Assembly (NCBI GenBank): GCA_028583415.1 | Contig: CM053272.1 | Coordinates: 69,299,439-69,363,438 of the forward strand | DNA: 64,000 bases | Source: Protea cynaroides | Taxonomy: Eukaryota; Streptophyta; Magnoliopsida; Proteales; Proteaceae | Direction of reading: 5' to 3' | Translations under genes and position numbers: made by a program | The notes under the pieces: generated by a model | Told to the model about the DNA's origin: nothing | What the model saw: only the letters and a program-made list of their open reading frames with translations | Databases searched by the model: none | Shown: in pieces, positions 23,700 through 35,879 of the stretch | Layout: each line of letters starts with the position of its first letter | Position numbering within the stretch: the stretch's first letter is position 1

Positions 23700-24155
23700 T
23701 AGTATGATGTAGGACACTTGTCTTATCTAGTGAACTTATGTTTAAAGAATCAGGAGTAAATCTAAGGTAATCCAACCAGAATCCAAAGGTCGTTAGGTTA
23801 CACGGTGGTCCAAATACATGGAAATAGAGGTTCTACAGCTCTTAACCTCATGGTTACAGGTTTTATCGAATATATAATGCCATTGGTCAAGGCACTACAA
23901 GAGTAAATCTGGAGAAAGATTTCATACATCAGTAAATCAGGTATAAATCAGTAGATGTACGCTCAACATGATTAAACATTTAACTATTCATTCAGTTCAT
24001 ATCTCTATTCATGTTGTCGATCATGAGAATGGTTCAGATTGGTATAATCAGGACTCATACTACAATATCTATAACTCCAATTGACAGGTTAAATCAAGAA
24101 GGTATCCTGTCAAGACACAAAAATTTAAAATCTGGTATGTGCATCGTCTATAATC
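23700..24155. repeat. 450-bp block shared with Chr7 leader
   Basis: This matches 61410-61865 almost end to end (tatgatgtaggacacttgt through gtatgtgcat). Here it lies between pol and the gag remnant. In Chr7 it lies between gag and the LTR, where Chr2 has its antisense ORF. There is no ORF of note. Confidence 0.75.
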
Positions 24156-24830
24156 ATAAGAGTAAATCAATAATGCACCTCATCCTATATAAACCTATCT
24201 AGATATATGGCCATAATAGATTTGATCCTTTGCTAAAAATGTCCGAGGTATCATCTTCAGAAGACATTCTTCAATCCTTGTCGGATCATTCTGTCATGAT
24301 GCACTATCCCATACATCGGTGGTCGATAAGGGTAACCACCTTGATACACTGCTTGTTGTGCTCCAAATTTCTACACTGGGGTATGCATTACTGGGACTTA
24401 CTGTATGGTAGGTACTATGTTATAGCTAACATGTGTTGGGGTACAGTGATGCTACCAATTGGTACCATACTTGGTTTGACCCAGAGGTGTTGATGTAGCA
24501 TTGGCAATTTGGATAGCAACTTGCATAGTCGATCTCATTTGTGGTTGCTCTTGTATTTTATGGGGTCAAGTTTATTACAACCGTGACTAAGGTAATTGGT
24601 AGTCCAGGTGGTTGGCTGGAGTGGCCTGGTTGTTTACTTCCTTTTATTTGCTCTAATCTGATAACCAACTCAGATGAGTTTTCATTACCTATTCGCGACC
24701 CTGATAGTGGTGGGGTCAAGTTGCAACCTCTTCGTAATGCTCAGCGGGTAATGGATCAGCTTGTAGTGGATCTCACCCTGAGTCTCCATGTCACCCAGGG
24801 CTATAGCTTTATCTTCTTGTAGTTACTCTT
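24156..24830. pseudogene. Chr3 gag N-terminus and antisense-ORF remnant
   Basis: The minus strand at about 24290-24650 keeps traces of the proline- and glutamine-rich gag start seen in Chr2 (40170-40666). The plus strand at about 24660-24822 resembles the C-terminal part of the antisense ORF (QRVMDQLVVDLTLSLHVTQ against DQRIADLAASLQVTQ in Chr2). Both are broken. Almost all of the antisense gene between them is deleted. Confidence 0.5.
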
Positions 24831-25297
24831 ATTCTTAATGTAGGGCCGTTATTCTCCTATCTCTGTTGGATTCGGCCCGAGATCTTTCCCTTTACCTTTG
24901 CAGGGAATTAGGCATTACTAGCCATTTTCTCCTTCCTTTGTCATACATCGAGTTTCACATCTTGTGAGTACCAACTAGGTATTCAATTTTTTACTTTACA
25001 GAAGCTTTCTTTTTGCTACAGTATTATATCCCTTGTATACGTAGATAACTACCCAACTTATGGATAATACCGTATATTGTTTGTTTATTAGGATAATTTT
25101 TTTTTTGGTCTTCTCTTTCTGTTTGAGTGTATATATATGATTCCACCTTTTATATGTACATTATCGCCTTGTTTAATTTCTGTTTCAACCAACACAGGTG
25201 CTTATGGTTTGTTCGTATTAAAGCTTTTAATTATCCTAACTCAGTTCATGGACTCCAGTTAAAGTATTCTGGTTTGATGGGTAAGGCCTACGAGAAA
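24831..25297 (-). other. Chr3 leader
   Basis: There is no ORF. It carries the leader block shared by the family (caaccaacacaggtgcttatggt near 25190), about 110 bp from the PBS. Confidence 0.55.
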
Positions 25298-25312
25298 GCT
25301 CTGATACCAAGT
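25298..25312 (-). other. Primer binding site (tRNA-iMet type) of Chr3
   Basis: The minus strand reads ACTTGGTATCAGAGC directly after the LTR end, a full match to the chromovirus initiator-tRNA primer site. Confidence 0.9.
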
Positions 25313-25579
25313 TGTCACACCCCAATTCTGCACCATTCAGAATGGTGTGATGAACCGCTAATAAACCAACGGTTCAACCAGGATCTCGAATAGGCTATCC
25401 CACATATGATAAACCAAAACACATTCCACATTAATCAGAGCTAATAAAGTAAATAACAGAAGTCTTACAGATAATGAACTGAGGTCTAATCAGGATAAAT
25501 AATTAATATTTCATTTATTTCTAAGTAACCAAAACATAATTTAATACATATTACAATATCCAAATACGAAAACTAAACA

Positions 25580-25715
25580 CTAAACGTATCCATCGCTGAA
25601 ACGCTCACTTAACGAACCATGTTCGTCATCCACAACTTGCTCACCATAGCCGCCACATGTTCATATGTTGGTGTGTCGATATAATCTTCAATCATAGTAC
25701 CTGCAACATCAGAAA
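25580..25715 (-). pseudogene. LTR-encoded exon, Chr3 copy (frameshifted, Cys tail lost)
   Basis: It follows a strong acceptor (ATTCTTTTTAG, minus strand) and starts with a DVAGTMIEDYIDTPTYEHVAAM frame like the other copies. It then needs a one-base shift to continue as EQVVDDEHGS and a Ser-rich end with no cysteines. Its length differs from the 134 nt of the other copies. Confidence 0.45.
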
Positions 25716-27222
25716 CTAAAAAGAATTACACGCGTGAGGGTCAGCTCTCCAACTTGAGCTCAGTGAGTAAACAAAACAATGCAACAATACATATGTATGC
25801 AATCAATTCATATCTTTGGTCTGGTTTAAAGTTTGCAATGCGCAATAGAAAGGTTTAGGTGGTCAAAGGTTAACGTTTATTGACCCCGCCTCTATACACA
25901 GGGTGTGGAAGTCCGCCCAAAGGTTAACGTTTATTGTCGTCCCCATCCACCATACCATAACATTGTACAACAAAGGTTAACGTTTATTGTTGTACAGTGC
26001 CATACCAACACGTAAGCCCCTGCTGGCGAGGGCTTGCAAACTGGGCTCGCAACTAACCAATCCTAATGGCAAATAGTGTATCCAATGCCTCACCCCAGCA
26101 TCCCTCAGAACGTCCATAGAGATAGAGCTAAGGCCCCCCGATAGAGTCAAAGACTATAAGGACCGAGACCACCTCCCCTGATACTCTACGATGTAATAGT
26201 TCTGCTAAGGTAATGGCGATACGACGATGCTAATGCACAAGACTTGAGTTAGAGATAGAGCTAAAGTGCTGAGAGCCGTCAAAGGTTAACGTTTATTAAT
26301 GTCCCCATCACACCTCCCCTGATACTCGCTCGCATCATATACACCAACCACACACATACATTCACATGCCTATTCCTATCATCATCATCACCATCATGTT
26401 ATAAACAATAAAGTAAATATGCATGAACAAATAATAGAAATATTGGATGACATGTTGAATGCACATACAAGCATACACGCATAGAATCAATATGGCATTG
26501 GATTCAAGAAATAAAAACAGTTTGTTATTAATCAATTAGTTTAGAGTCCTGTTTCCTCACCTTTGCTTATTTGTAGATCCTCTTTCAAGCCTTAAGAATC
26601 ACTTTTATATCAATATTATATTACTAGAAGACCTAACAAAGTCAATAGAATTTAATTAGAATTTATTCTAATTTTTACAGTTTGATGTTAACTGGGGGTC
26701 GATGCCTAGGGTTGGATGTTCCATCGACCCTAGGTACTACCCCTCCTTTCCTAAACTTCCCGAATGCTGGGGGTCGATGCTAGGGTCGGATGTTCCATCG
26801 ACCCTAGGTGCGACCCCCCATGGTTTGAGTCGAAAATATCAAATTTCATCCATTCATTCATGTTTGGGGTCCTATGGCTGGCTTCTATAGTCCATTCCAT
26901 ACATGTTCTATTGTTTAGAACTATTCTTTATTCACTTACATGGTTTCAATGATCTCCTCCATGGTTTCCATTGAAACCTAACCATGGATGGGTGATTTGG
27001 ATTTCTTCTAAGTCATACCCTCTTCATAAACCATTCTTTCTTAAATAAATCATGGGGAATGTATTCATACCTTAGGTTTGCTGAGATTCAGAGTTTCCTC
27101 TGAATTTCCTCCTCCTTGGTCTTCTTCTTCAATTCTCTTTCTCTTCTCCTTCTCTTCCTTTTCTTCTCTTTCTCTCAATCCAATTAGGGTTGTAAAAGGA
27201 GTGAAAGAGGCTTAGGGACGTC

Positions 27223-27234
27223 CTATTTATAGAG
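27223..27234 (-). promoter_or_regulatory. LTR promoter TATA box, Chr3
   Basis: The minus strand reads CTCTATAAATAGG at the same LTR position as in Chr1. The donor at 27070 follows about 155 nt downstream. Confidence 0.65.
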
Positions 27235-27593
27235 TAAAACCTCCCAAAATAAGTCCCATTGGGTTTAGGAAATGTTCCAATTAAAATTAGGAAAGTTTCC
27301 TAATTTTTGGTTCTTGCTGTTTTTTCCGATTACCGGTGGTCGATGGGGGGTCGGAAAATTCATATACCCCTGCGACCCCTGGTCACGGGTCGATGGTGGG
27401 GGTCGATGGGGGGGTCGGACCTGCCTATTAAAACCAGCGACCCTACCCTCGTTTTGACTGTTTTTGAGTAAATTTTCATATTAGGTCTTGGTTTTCTTCA
27501 CACAGTTGGTCTACTTGGCTCGACCATGATATGTAGATGGGTCACGACTCGAAATGTAAGGTTAGACCGGGTCCGTGACGTGCGGGTCTTACA

Positions 27594-28012
27594 CATTGGG
27601 CTACAATCTGGGTTAGGACAGAAAAGGCCACCTTGACAAGGACGGGGTAACCTATCATCGAATGCACGATGAATAATGGGCCCCCAATCCCTTTATATAC
27701 TATGTTGCAAGGATCCTAGCAACGTGGAGTAGCATAACGCATTCTCAGGCGGACCCAAGAAATGCTCGTTAGAGGCTGCTCGCTGGTCATGGTCTCACAA
27801 AGTACAGGCCAAGGTTGTGTGTTTCGCCTAGTGGGCTACCCCATATGCATGGGATCCTGTTCGGCTACTCGCACGAATGTGTGACTGAACCCATTCCCCC
27901 AAAGCAATATTATACAAGTATAAATATAGTATCCTAAGAGCTAGCATCCAATTCATGCAAGGAAAATTTTCATTTACGAGTCAGACATTTAGATCCCCAG
28001 TGAAGTCGTCAC
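27594..28012 (-). other. Tat1 leader and primer binding site
   Basis: About 400 bp of unique sequence with no ORF ends in a PBS-like segment. On the minus strand, right after the LTR end, it reads GTGACGACTTCACTGGGGAT (27993-28012), close to the GGCGACTCCACTGGGGA type used by Tat/Ogre elements. Only this short piece of Tat1 5' internal sequence survives before the Chr3 insertion. Confidence 0.65.
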
Positions 28013-28539
28013 TGTGAAGACAAAGATTGAAAATCTTGAAGTCACCACCTAGATTAAGGTCTAGGACCTTGGAAAATGTGAAATCTCACCCTAAGGTAAG
28101 ACTTTGATTGACTCATGACCCTTAGATTGGATTTCTGGTCCATCAGAGATTGGGTGAGAGTCAGGTTACGATTATGGGAAGGGGTTAGGCACCTAAACCG
28201 CCCGATCGAAATAGGTCTCCTATACCTTTCCAATGCTAGACTCTATCTGTTAAACCGAACCAAATCAAGTGGTTTGATATCATTGAACCGAATCTATATC
28301 CATTAGATTACCTACGTATTACGGAATTATTCCAAAAATCAGGTTCACCATCGTAGTTCAGGTGTGATTAAAGTTTATGGCTGTGATTTACGCTTGTGCT
28401 TGATTAAGTTCATTGTTCGAGTTGAAGTTTATGCTTGAAAGGCTGAGAAACCCTATGGGTTAGAATCTGGATAGTCCATGTGGACTGATAGATAATCTTC
28501 GTGGATCTAAGAATAACCCTATTTGGATCAAAATGTGGG

Positions 28540-29310
28540 TAAATATCCTAGTGGATCCATGGATAGTCCAAGTGGACTAAGGTTTGGATCCAAATTTGGG
28601 ATTCTCCCAAATGACTTACGTATACTAGGGTTTGTCCTAGGAATCAAAATCCGTGTAGTTTGGGCTCTGGGTTGAAATGGTTGGGTATCCTAGTGGATCT
28701 ATGGATAGGCCGAGTGGACTAAGGTGAGGATATCTAAGTGGATCTATAGATAGTCCGGGTGGACTAAAATATGGATCCAAATTTGGGTTTCTCCTAAATA
28801 GCCTACGTATCCTAGGGTTTGCCCTAAGAATCAGTATCTGCGTAGTTCGGGACTCTGGGTTGAAATGAATAGGTATAAATATCCTAGTGGATCTATGGAT
28901 AGTCCGAGTGGACTAAAATGTGGATCCAAATTTGGATTTCTCCTAAATGGCCTACGTATCCTAGGGTTTGACCTAGGAATCAGAATCCACGTAGTTCGGG
29001 ACTGGGTTGCAATGGTTAGGTATCCTAGTGGATATATGGATAGTCCGAGTGGACTAGAATGTGGATCCAAATTTGGGATTCTCCCAAATAGCCTACGTAT
29101 CTTAGGGTTTGTCCTAGGAATCAGAATCCGCATAGTTCGGGCTGATGGGTGGATAACCCTATTTGGGTCGAAATGGGGGTAAATATCCTAGTGGATCGAT
29201 GGATAGTCCAAGTGGACTAAGGTGTGGATCCGAATTTTGGATTCTCCCAAATAGCTTACGTATCAAACCCTAGGAGTCAGAATCTGCATAGTTCGGGCAT
29301 CTGGATAACC
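28540..29310. repeat. Hairpin-rich tandem array in Tat1 5' LTR
   Basis: Same monomers as 5450-6240, with the three stem-loops and the tagttcggg motif. The two LTR copies differ by scattered substitutions that break stems in some monomers. Confidence 0.8.
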
Positions 29311-31061
29311 TATTCTAGGTTAGAATTTGACAACCTGTTCTTGGTTTAGGGTTTAGAACCTGTTCTAGGTTTAGGGTTTAGAACATGTTCTAGGTTTAGG
29401 GTTGAGAACCTATTCTTGGTTTAGGGTTTACCGAGGGGCAAAATCATCCTGAATTACCCTTTTCAACCTAAGCTCCAATTTTGGAAAGTTTGGCAAAGCA
29501 TTTTCTTTCTTTATTAAGGTTTTTATTATTCCCATTCTACCCTTCCCAAGAATGTGGTGCCTAAATGCATGTCCCCACACCTAATATGTTTGCTAGGTGT
29601 ACAGATATGGCAGTTCGACTAGGGTGCAGCATAAATTAAGTTATTGCCATAAATGGAATATTCTATCTAAATATGGCATATAAAACATTTATGGTAAGAA
29701 ATTCACATATAGTAAGATTGTTAGAAATCTCTCAAATATGGTATGTATTGCAAATAAGGCAAGAGCCTATATGGCATGATCTAGTATGCTATCTTCTAAG
29801 CATGGCAAGACCTAATATGGCAGTGAGCATTTAAACATGGCAATGAGCATCCAAACATGACAGTGAGCATCTAAACATGGCAGTGAGCATCTAAATATGG
29901 CAATGTGATCATTCCGATTATAGCAGTGTATGCATGTGAGCACATTAATCAAGCATCAATCATCAACAATGTGACCAAGATCATATTTGATCGACTACTC
30001 GAACTTGATGTAATCGATCATCATCAATGTAATCAAGATCATATTTGATCGATGGTTCAAATTCACTTAAAACATTCATGAGGTCAATCCAATCGTTTAA
30101 ATTCATTAAAACTACTCAAAAGGGTAATCCAACGGTTTAAATTACTCAAGATGGTAATCCGATCATTCAGATCACTCAAAATCACTCACAATAAAGATCT
30201 AATGGTTTAGTTGGTTTAAAAAACACCTATGATCAAGATCCAATGGTTAAAATCACTCAAAACACATATGATCAAGATCCAATGGTTAAAATCATTCAAA
30301 AACACAATCTATCTATTTAGATTCATTTTAAATCGATTTTTGATGAAAATCCAATGGTTCGGATCACTCAAACTCATAATCTAATGGTTCAAAATCAAAT
30401 TTGACATCCAATGGTACATATTTAAATTACCTTAAATTTTAAGCCAATGGGATTAATTTCATAGAAATTTCAAACATGTGGTGGGATCAATTTCGTAAAA
30501 ATTAAAATCATGGGAACAAATTTCAATCACATAAAATTTTAATCGGAGGGTAGCAACTTAATGGTGGGGACTGACTAGGATTGGGTTTATGCATGTGGAT
30601 GGACAGCAACGTGGATAGGAGGGGCAAAGCTGGTAGCATGTACAGGTGGTGCTTACGAAGGGTTTTGGTGGGTGCTGGAGTGCATTGTTACGGAGGTGTT
30701 ATGTGCAGGTGGCTGCAGTAAGTGGAAGCAATTTGGGTAGGGTAGGCATTGGGTGTGGTTCAGGTATAGTGATGGTGGAGTAGTCGGCGGGTGTGAGGGC
30801 TTAAACAAGTTACAGGTGTCGATTATGGAGGCTGGGGTGGTTGGGTTTCAGGTTTTGATGGCTACGGCCAGGTGGTTACAGGTGGTGTGTGATGCATTTG
30901 GGTCGGTGCATCAAGGAGGAGGGTTGGCGGAAATCAAAGATAAATTTGGTGGAGACTTAGCTGGGCAGATGTCGATGAATAGGATTGCAGGGATGAGTAT
31001 ATACAGAACAACATAAAGAATAAAAAAAAACAATAAATAAAGAAGAAAGAGGGGAAGAAAA

Positions 31062-31070
31062 ACTTACCTG
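31062..31070 (-). promoter_or_regulatory. Perfect splice donor at the end of the Tat1 LTR purine leader
   Basis: The minus strand reads ATCAG^GTAAGT, the ideal plant donor, just after the long purine tract. The other LTR keeps it at 7986-7978. Known Ogre elements splice their transcript, so a spliced leader is plausible. Confidence 0.45.
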
Positions 31071-31720
31071 ATCTTCCTTCTCTTCTTCAATCTCTCTCTC
31101 TCTCTCTCTCTCACGATCTGCTCATTACCTTCTCTCTCTCTCTCGATCTGCTCACTGCCTCTCTCTAGTTCTCCAGCTTCTGCTTCTTCTTTTCTCCAGC
31201 TCCTCTTCTTGGCCTCTTTTTTCTCAACACTCTCTCTTCCTCTCTCGATTCTCTCTAATCTCCGCCTCTCTCTCTTTTTTTTTTCTTTTTCTTCCCCCTT
31301 TCAGGCATCTATCCTTCTCCGGTTTTCAATTCTGCTCCTTCCTCTTCTACTGTTCGGCCTTTTCTTTTTTTTTTTTTCTTTTCGACAATCTGTCCTTCTT
31401 CCCTCTTCTTCTCCAGCCCCTGCTTCCTCCTCTCTCTCCCGGCCTGCTCTTTTTCCTTTCTTTTTTTATTCTTTCCTCCCCACTCCGTCTCTCTCTTTCT
31501 CCTCTTCTATTCGCTCCCTTCTTCTTCCGGATCTCTATCGATCCGTTTCATTTTCTTTTTTTTTTCTTCTTTTATTCTCCTCCCCACTTCCTTCCGCCTC
31601 CATCTTCCCAAATTTCATTCCTTTTTTTCTTTTTTTTTCTTTTTTTATTCTCCTCTTTCCTTCTTCTCCCTCTTCTTTCCATCTTTGGCAATCTCACCGA
31701 CTCCCTTTTTTTCTATTCGG
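31071..31720. repeat. Pyrimidine tract in Tat1 5' LTR
   Basis: About 650 bp of C and T on the plus strand. The 183-codon plus-strand open frame here (31209-31760) is Ser, Phe and Leu low complexity with no sign of selection. Confidence 0.6.
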
Positions 31721-32910
31721 ATCCTACTTCCTTTTTATATATAAACATATAAATATATAATATATTAATATATTAATATATATAATATAATATACATATA
31801 AGACATATGGATATATTATAATATATTATACATTATATAAACATATAAATAATATATAAAAGAAATACATGCATATGAGCTGACATGAATTGGTCCAAAG
31901 TGACAAGGATTGACTGGGTTGGGCCAAGACTAGCTTGGGTTGAGCTGAGTTGACTGAAATTAACTGGACTTTCTCTTTCTATCATTTCATGGGCCATTTC
32001 CGCTATCATTCCGCACGGAATTTTTCGATAGCCTCTATTCCAAATTTTCTGTGTTCACTTTGTAGAATATTAAAAATGAGGAATATTAGAAGTTGAATCA
32101 CCTCATTTGGAAATAAAATGGCCAACTTATGAATTTCTGAAGTTTAAGCAGGCCAATTATCGATAATTTGGCTGACCATTCTGCATGGGATCCTTCGGAG
32201 ACTTCTATCAGAAATTCTTTACGTTCACTTTGTAGAGTACTAAAAATGGAACATAATGAAACTGAAATCACCTGATTTGGATATGAGGTGACCAAAATAT
32301 GAATTTTCAAAGGTTAAATGACCATTTCCATATGTAATTTTGCATGGGACCCTATTTTGCATGGGACCCTTCTGAGACTTCTACAAAAGATTTTTTACGT
32401 CCACTTTGTAGAACATTACAAATGAAGAATAATGGCCTTGGAATCATCTGAATCCGACGTAGAACTGAAAAGATATGAAGCTTTGAAGTTCTAACGATAA
32501 TTTTACATGAAAGCTTGCATGGGGCCCACTGGTGACTTCTACCTGGGATTTTTCACGTCCACTTTGAAGAGGACTAAAAATAAGGAATATTGGCCTTTGG
32601 ATTATCTGATTCCGATATTAGATGACCAAGATATGATGTCTTGAAGTTTAAATGATAATGCATGCATCATGCGATAATTACGTAAATGCCCTTGCACTTT
32701 TAAACTGAGATATCTTCCTTGTTTGACGTCAGAATTTGATGATTCCAGTCTCATTTCGAAGATAATTTCACAACCTATTCATCCAAGTAGGTAATATCCA
32801 ATGACCCTACTGTGGGGTTCATTAGAGAATCACCAACCTTTGGGTTAAAGGCCGAAAACCTGCCATATTGGTTCACTTATGCTGAGGGTGACAAAAATGG
32901 GGTGCTTACA

Positions 32911-34781
32911 CCACTTTAATTCCTTTAGCGGATACAACATGGCCTAAGAAAGTGACTTCATTCAGCCAGAACTCACACTTAGTAAATTTTGCATAAAGCT
33001 TCTCTTTTCTTAGTAGCTGCAAAGCGGCTCTTAAATTTATGATATGAGTTTCTTTGTCCTTGGAGTAGACTATTATGTCATCAATGAATACGATGACTGA
33101 TGTATCCAACATATCATGGAATACTCGATTCATGAGTTCCATAAAAGTTATAGGTGCATTAGTCAATCCAAAAGACATGACTAAAAATTCATAATGTCCA
33201 TATCTAGTTCTGAATGTTGTCTTCGGAATATTACCTTCCTTAATCTTCAACTGATGGTATCCTGACTGAAGATTAATTTTGGAGAACACTTTGGCACCTT
33301 GCAACTGATCGAATAAGTAATCGATCCGAGGCAACGGGTATCGATTCTTGATTGTAAGCTTATTCAATTCTCGATAGTCTATACACAATCGAATGCTACC
33401 GTCCTTTTTCATGAACAATACTAGCGCTCCCCATGGTGATATGCTGGGTCTAATATAGCCCTTGTCCAGTAATTCCTGTAATTGTACCTTCAGTTCCTTT
33501 GGTTCAGTAGGAGCCATTCGATAGGGTGCTTTCGATACTGGTGCGGCTCCAGGTATAAGATCTATAATGAACTCTGTCTGTCGGGTGGTAGTCCTGGTAA
33601 TTCCTCAGGAAATACATCTGAAAATTCACGCACAACTTCAATATCCTCCATTTGTGGTGCTTCCTTGGTGAGGTTGACCATAGATGCTAGATACCCAATT
33701 CCTCCTTACTTGAGGCATTTTCTGGCCTTTAATGCAGAGAGAATGAGTTTTCATTTACGAGGAAGTTTGGTTCCCATAAAACTAACTCTGCTCCTTCCTT
33801 GTCTTTAAATGTCAGTTTCTTTTCCGCACATAATAGGTTTGTGGAGTGCCGAGCTAACCAATCCATTCCCAAGATAACATCAAAGTCTGCCATCTCGAGT
33901 TGGATTAAGGTTGCCTCCGAAATCTTCTCGCCGATAAGAATTGGACATGGTCCATAACCTTTGTCTAGTTTCACTTTTAATCCCATATGTGATCGTACCA
34001 ACAGTTTGTAGTCTAAAGGTTTGAGGGGTAGATTTAACTTCTTTCCAAAAGATACAGATATAAAAGAATAAGTAGCTCCAGAGTCAAAGAGTACTCTGGC
34101 GGGTCAGCCATTAATAGGTACGATATCTATGATTTAATTTAATTTAGTCTACATGCTCACACAAGGTAGTACAAAATGAATAGTTCAGTTCATACCTGTG
34201 ACCACATCAGGCGATGCGACAGCATCTTCAGAAGTAACTGCATAAACTTTTCCTTGCTGTAACTGCTTCCTTGGCTTGGGACACTCTCTTGAATAATGTC
34301 CTACTTGATCACAGTTGAAACATTTAACTCCATCACTACTTTGCTTTTGTAGAGGTGGGGCTGTTGGGGTAGTCTTGGCTGTAGTATTGAAGCCTTGAGT
34401 ACGGAAGGGTTTAAATGTCTTTGAGTTCCCTCCATTGTATGAGTTTCCATTGGGCCTCTTTATACCTTTGTTCTGAGCAAAATAACTTTTCCTCTGGCTC
34501 GATTCCAGTACTTGAGCAATATGTATAGCTTTATTATAAATTTTCTTTTCTAATCCCAATACATGCTCATAGATGCTTCCCCTAAGTCCCATAACAAACC
34601 TTCGGGTTTTGGTATTTTCCTCCTGCATGCTAGAGGGAGTAAAGAAGAACAGTTCTTCATAACACTGTTGATATGCCTCTACAGTCATCTGTCCTTGGTA
34701 TAGACTCAGTAACTCCTTTTCTATTTGATCTCTAAAACTCCTTGGAAAATACTTCTCGAAGAAAGCTTCTTTATAAATAAC
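32911..34781 (-). pseudogene. gag-pol: Chr2 gag C-terminus, protease and RT
   Basis: This is the middle of the Chr2 polyprotein. Gag (34781-34196) has YKEAFFEKYFPRSFRD and a zinc knuckle CFNCDQVGHYSREC (34281-34322). A 69-nt interval with stops follows (34127-34195), then protease with DSGAT (34071-34085) and ILGMDWLARHS, then RT with IRLCIDYRELNK, FIDD (33077-33088) and GHVVSAKGI. Apparent damage includes a stop in the Trp/Ser codon before the protease active site, and lesions near 33520-33730. Gag is split from its N-terminus by the solo LTR at 34782. RT is cut at 32911 by Tat1 and continues at 4925. Confidence 0.9.
34127..34195 (-). other. Candidate gag-pol intron, Chr2 (69 nt)
   Basis: The minus strand reads GTCACAG^GTATGAAC at one end and AAATCATAG^ATATCGT at the other. 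Every frame inside contains a stop. Removal keeps the gag frame continuous into protease and gives TD-IVPING before the active site, matching the sequence found in Chr7 after removal of its own 73-nt interval. Confidence 0.6.
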
Positions 34782-35879
34782 TGTAAGCACCCCATTTTTG
34801 CAACCCTCAACATAAGTGAACCAATATGGCAGGTTTCCGGCCTTTAACCCAAAGGTTAGTGATTCTCTAATGAACCCCACAGTAGGGTCATAAGTTATTA
34901 CCTACTTGGATGAATAGGTCGTGAAATTATCTTCGAAATGAGACTGGAATCATCAAATTCTGACGTCAAACAAGAAAGATATCGCAGTTTGAAAGTGCAA
35001 GGGCATTTACATAATTATCTTATGATGCATGCATTAACATTCAAACTTCAAGACATCATATCTTGGTCATTTGATATCGGAATCAGATGATTCAAAGGCC
35101 AATATTTCTTATTTTCAATCCTTTTCAAAGTGGACATGAAAAATCTCGGGTAGAAGTCACCAGTGGGCCCCATGTAAGCTTTCATGCAAAATTATCGTTA
35201 GAACTTCAAAGCTTCATATTTTTGTCGTTCCATGTCGGATTCAGATGATTCCAAGACCATTATTCTTCAGTTGTAATGTTCTACAAAGTGGACGTAAAAA
35301 ATCTCAGGTAGAAGTTTCTGAAGGGTCCCATGCAAAATTACATATGAAAATGATCATTTAATCTTCGAAAATTTATATTTTGGTCACCCCATATCCAAAT
35401 CAGATAATTTTAGTTTCATTATGTTCCATTTTTAGTACTCTACAAAGTGGACGTAAAGGATTTCCGGTAGAAGTCTCCCAAGGATCCCATGCAGAATGGT
35501 CAGCCAAATTATCGATAATTGGCTTGCTTAAACTTCAGAAATTCATAAGTTGGCCATTTTATTTCCAAATGAGATGATTCAAGTTTCAATATTCCTCATT
35601 TTTAATGTTCTACAAAGTGAACGCAAAAAATTTGAAATAGATGCTATTGAAAAATTTCATATGGAAGGGTGACAGAAATGTACTATGAAATGTCAACCTT
35701 GGTCCAAACGAACTTAATCCAGTTTAGTCTAACTTAGCCGGGCCCAGCTCAGACCAATCCATATGCACCAATTTTCTTTTATATGTGTATAATGTATAAC
35801 ATATTGCATCATTTTATATATATATGTGTATAATGTATAATATATTTGTATATAATATATATATATACATATATATTAT

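Larger units (their letters stand above)
18351..27593 (-). mobile_element. Chr3: chromovirus nested in the Tat1 leader
   Basis: A minus-strand chromovirus bounded by LTRs 18351-19738 (left end lost) and 25313-27593. It has a PBS at 25298-25312 and a PPT at 19739 onward. The two LTRs are very alike where they overlap. It sits in Tat1 just inside the Tat1 PBS; cattg (27594-27598) is the candidate target repeat, with the partner in the gap. Its genes are heavily decayed. Confidence 0.85.
25313..27593 (-). mobile_element. Chr3 5' LTR (2281 bp)
   Basis: Complete LTR, TGTAAGACCC (27593) to GGTGTGACA (25313) on the minus strand. It contains GGTCG clusters at 26694-26820 and 27340-27430, a TATA box (27223-27234), a donor (27070), several aaaggttaacgtttatt repeats (25860-25995 and 26280) and a decayed coding exon (25580-25715). 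Confidence 0.9.
4926..32910 (-). mobile_element. Tat1: giant Tat/Ogre-like LTR retrotransposon (28 kb, with nested insertions)
   Basis: Two direct copies of a 4.9-kb LTR (4926-9814 and 28013-32910) bound this element. A PBS of the Tat/Ogre kind lies beside the right copy and a polypurine tract beside the left copy, so it runs on the minus strand. The flanks are caact (4921-4925) and ccact (32911-32915), a 5-bp target repeat with one mismatch inside Chr2 pol. The interior holds no recognisable gag or pol of its own: 9815-17441 is tandem-repeat 3' UTR, 17442-17941 is an assembly gap, and 17942-27593 is foreign chromovirus DNA. Coding genes may be lost or hidden in the gap. Confidence 0.85.
28013..32910 (-). 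mobile_element. Tat1 5' LTR (4898 bp)
   Basis: Partner of 4926-9814 with the same order of parts: hairpin array (28540-29310), AT-rich section, pyrimidine tract (31071-31720), TA-rich block (31735-31860) and conserved end. A small duplication (ttttgcatgggaccc, 32338-32366) is specific to this copy. The LTR end directly abuts Chr2 pol and the target repeat ccact. Confidence 0.9.

Noticed and set aside
31209..31760. 183-codon plus-strand frame in the Tat1 LTR
   Set aside because: Translation of a pyrimidine tract; the equivalent frame is broken in the other LTR.
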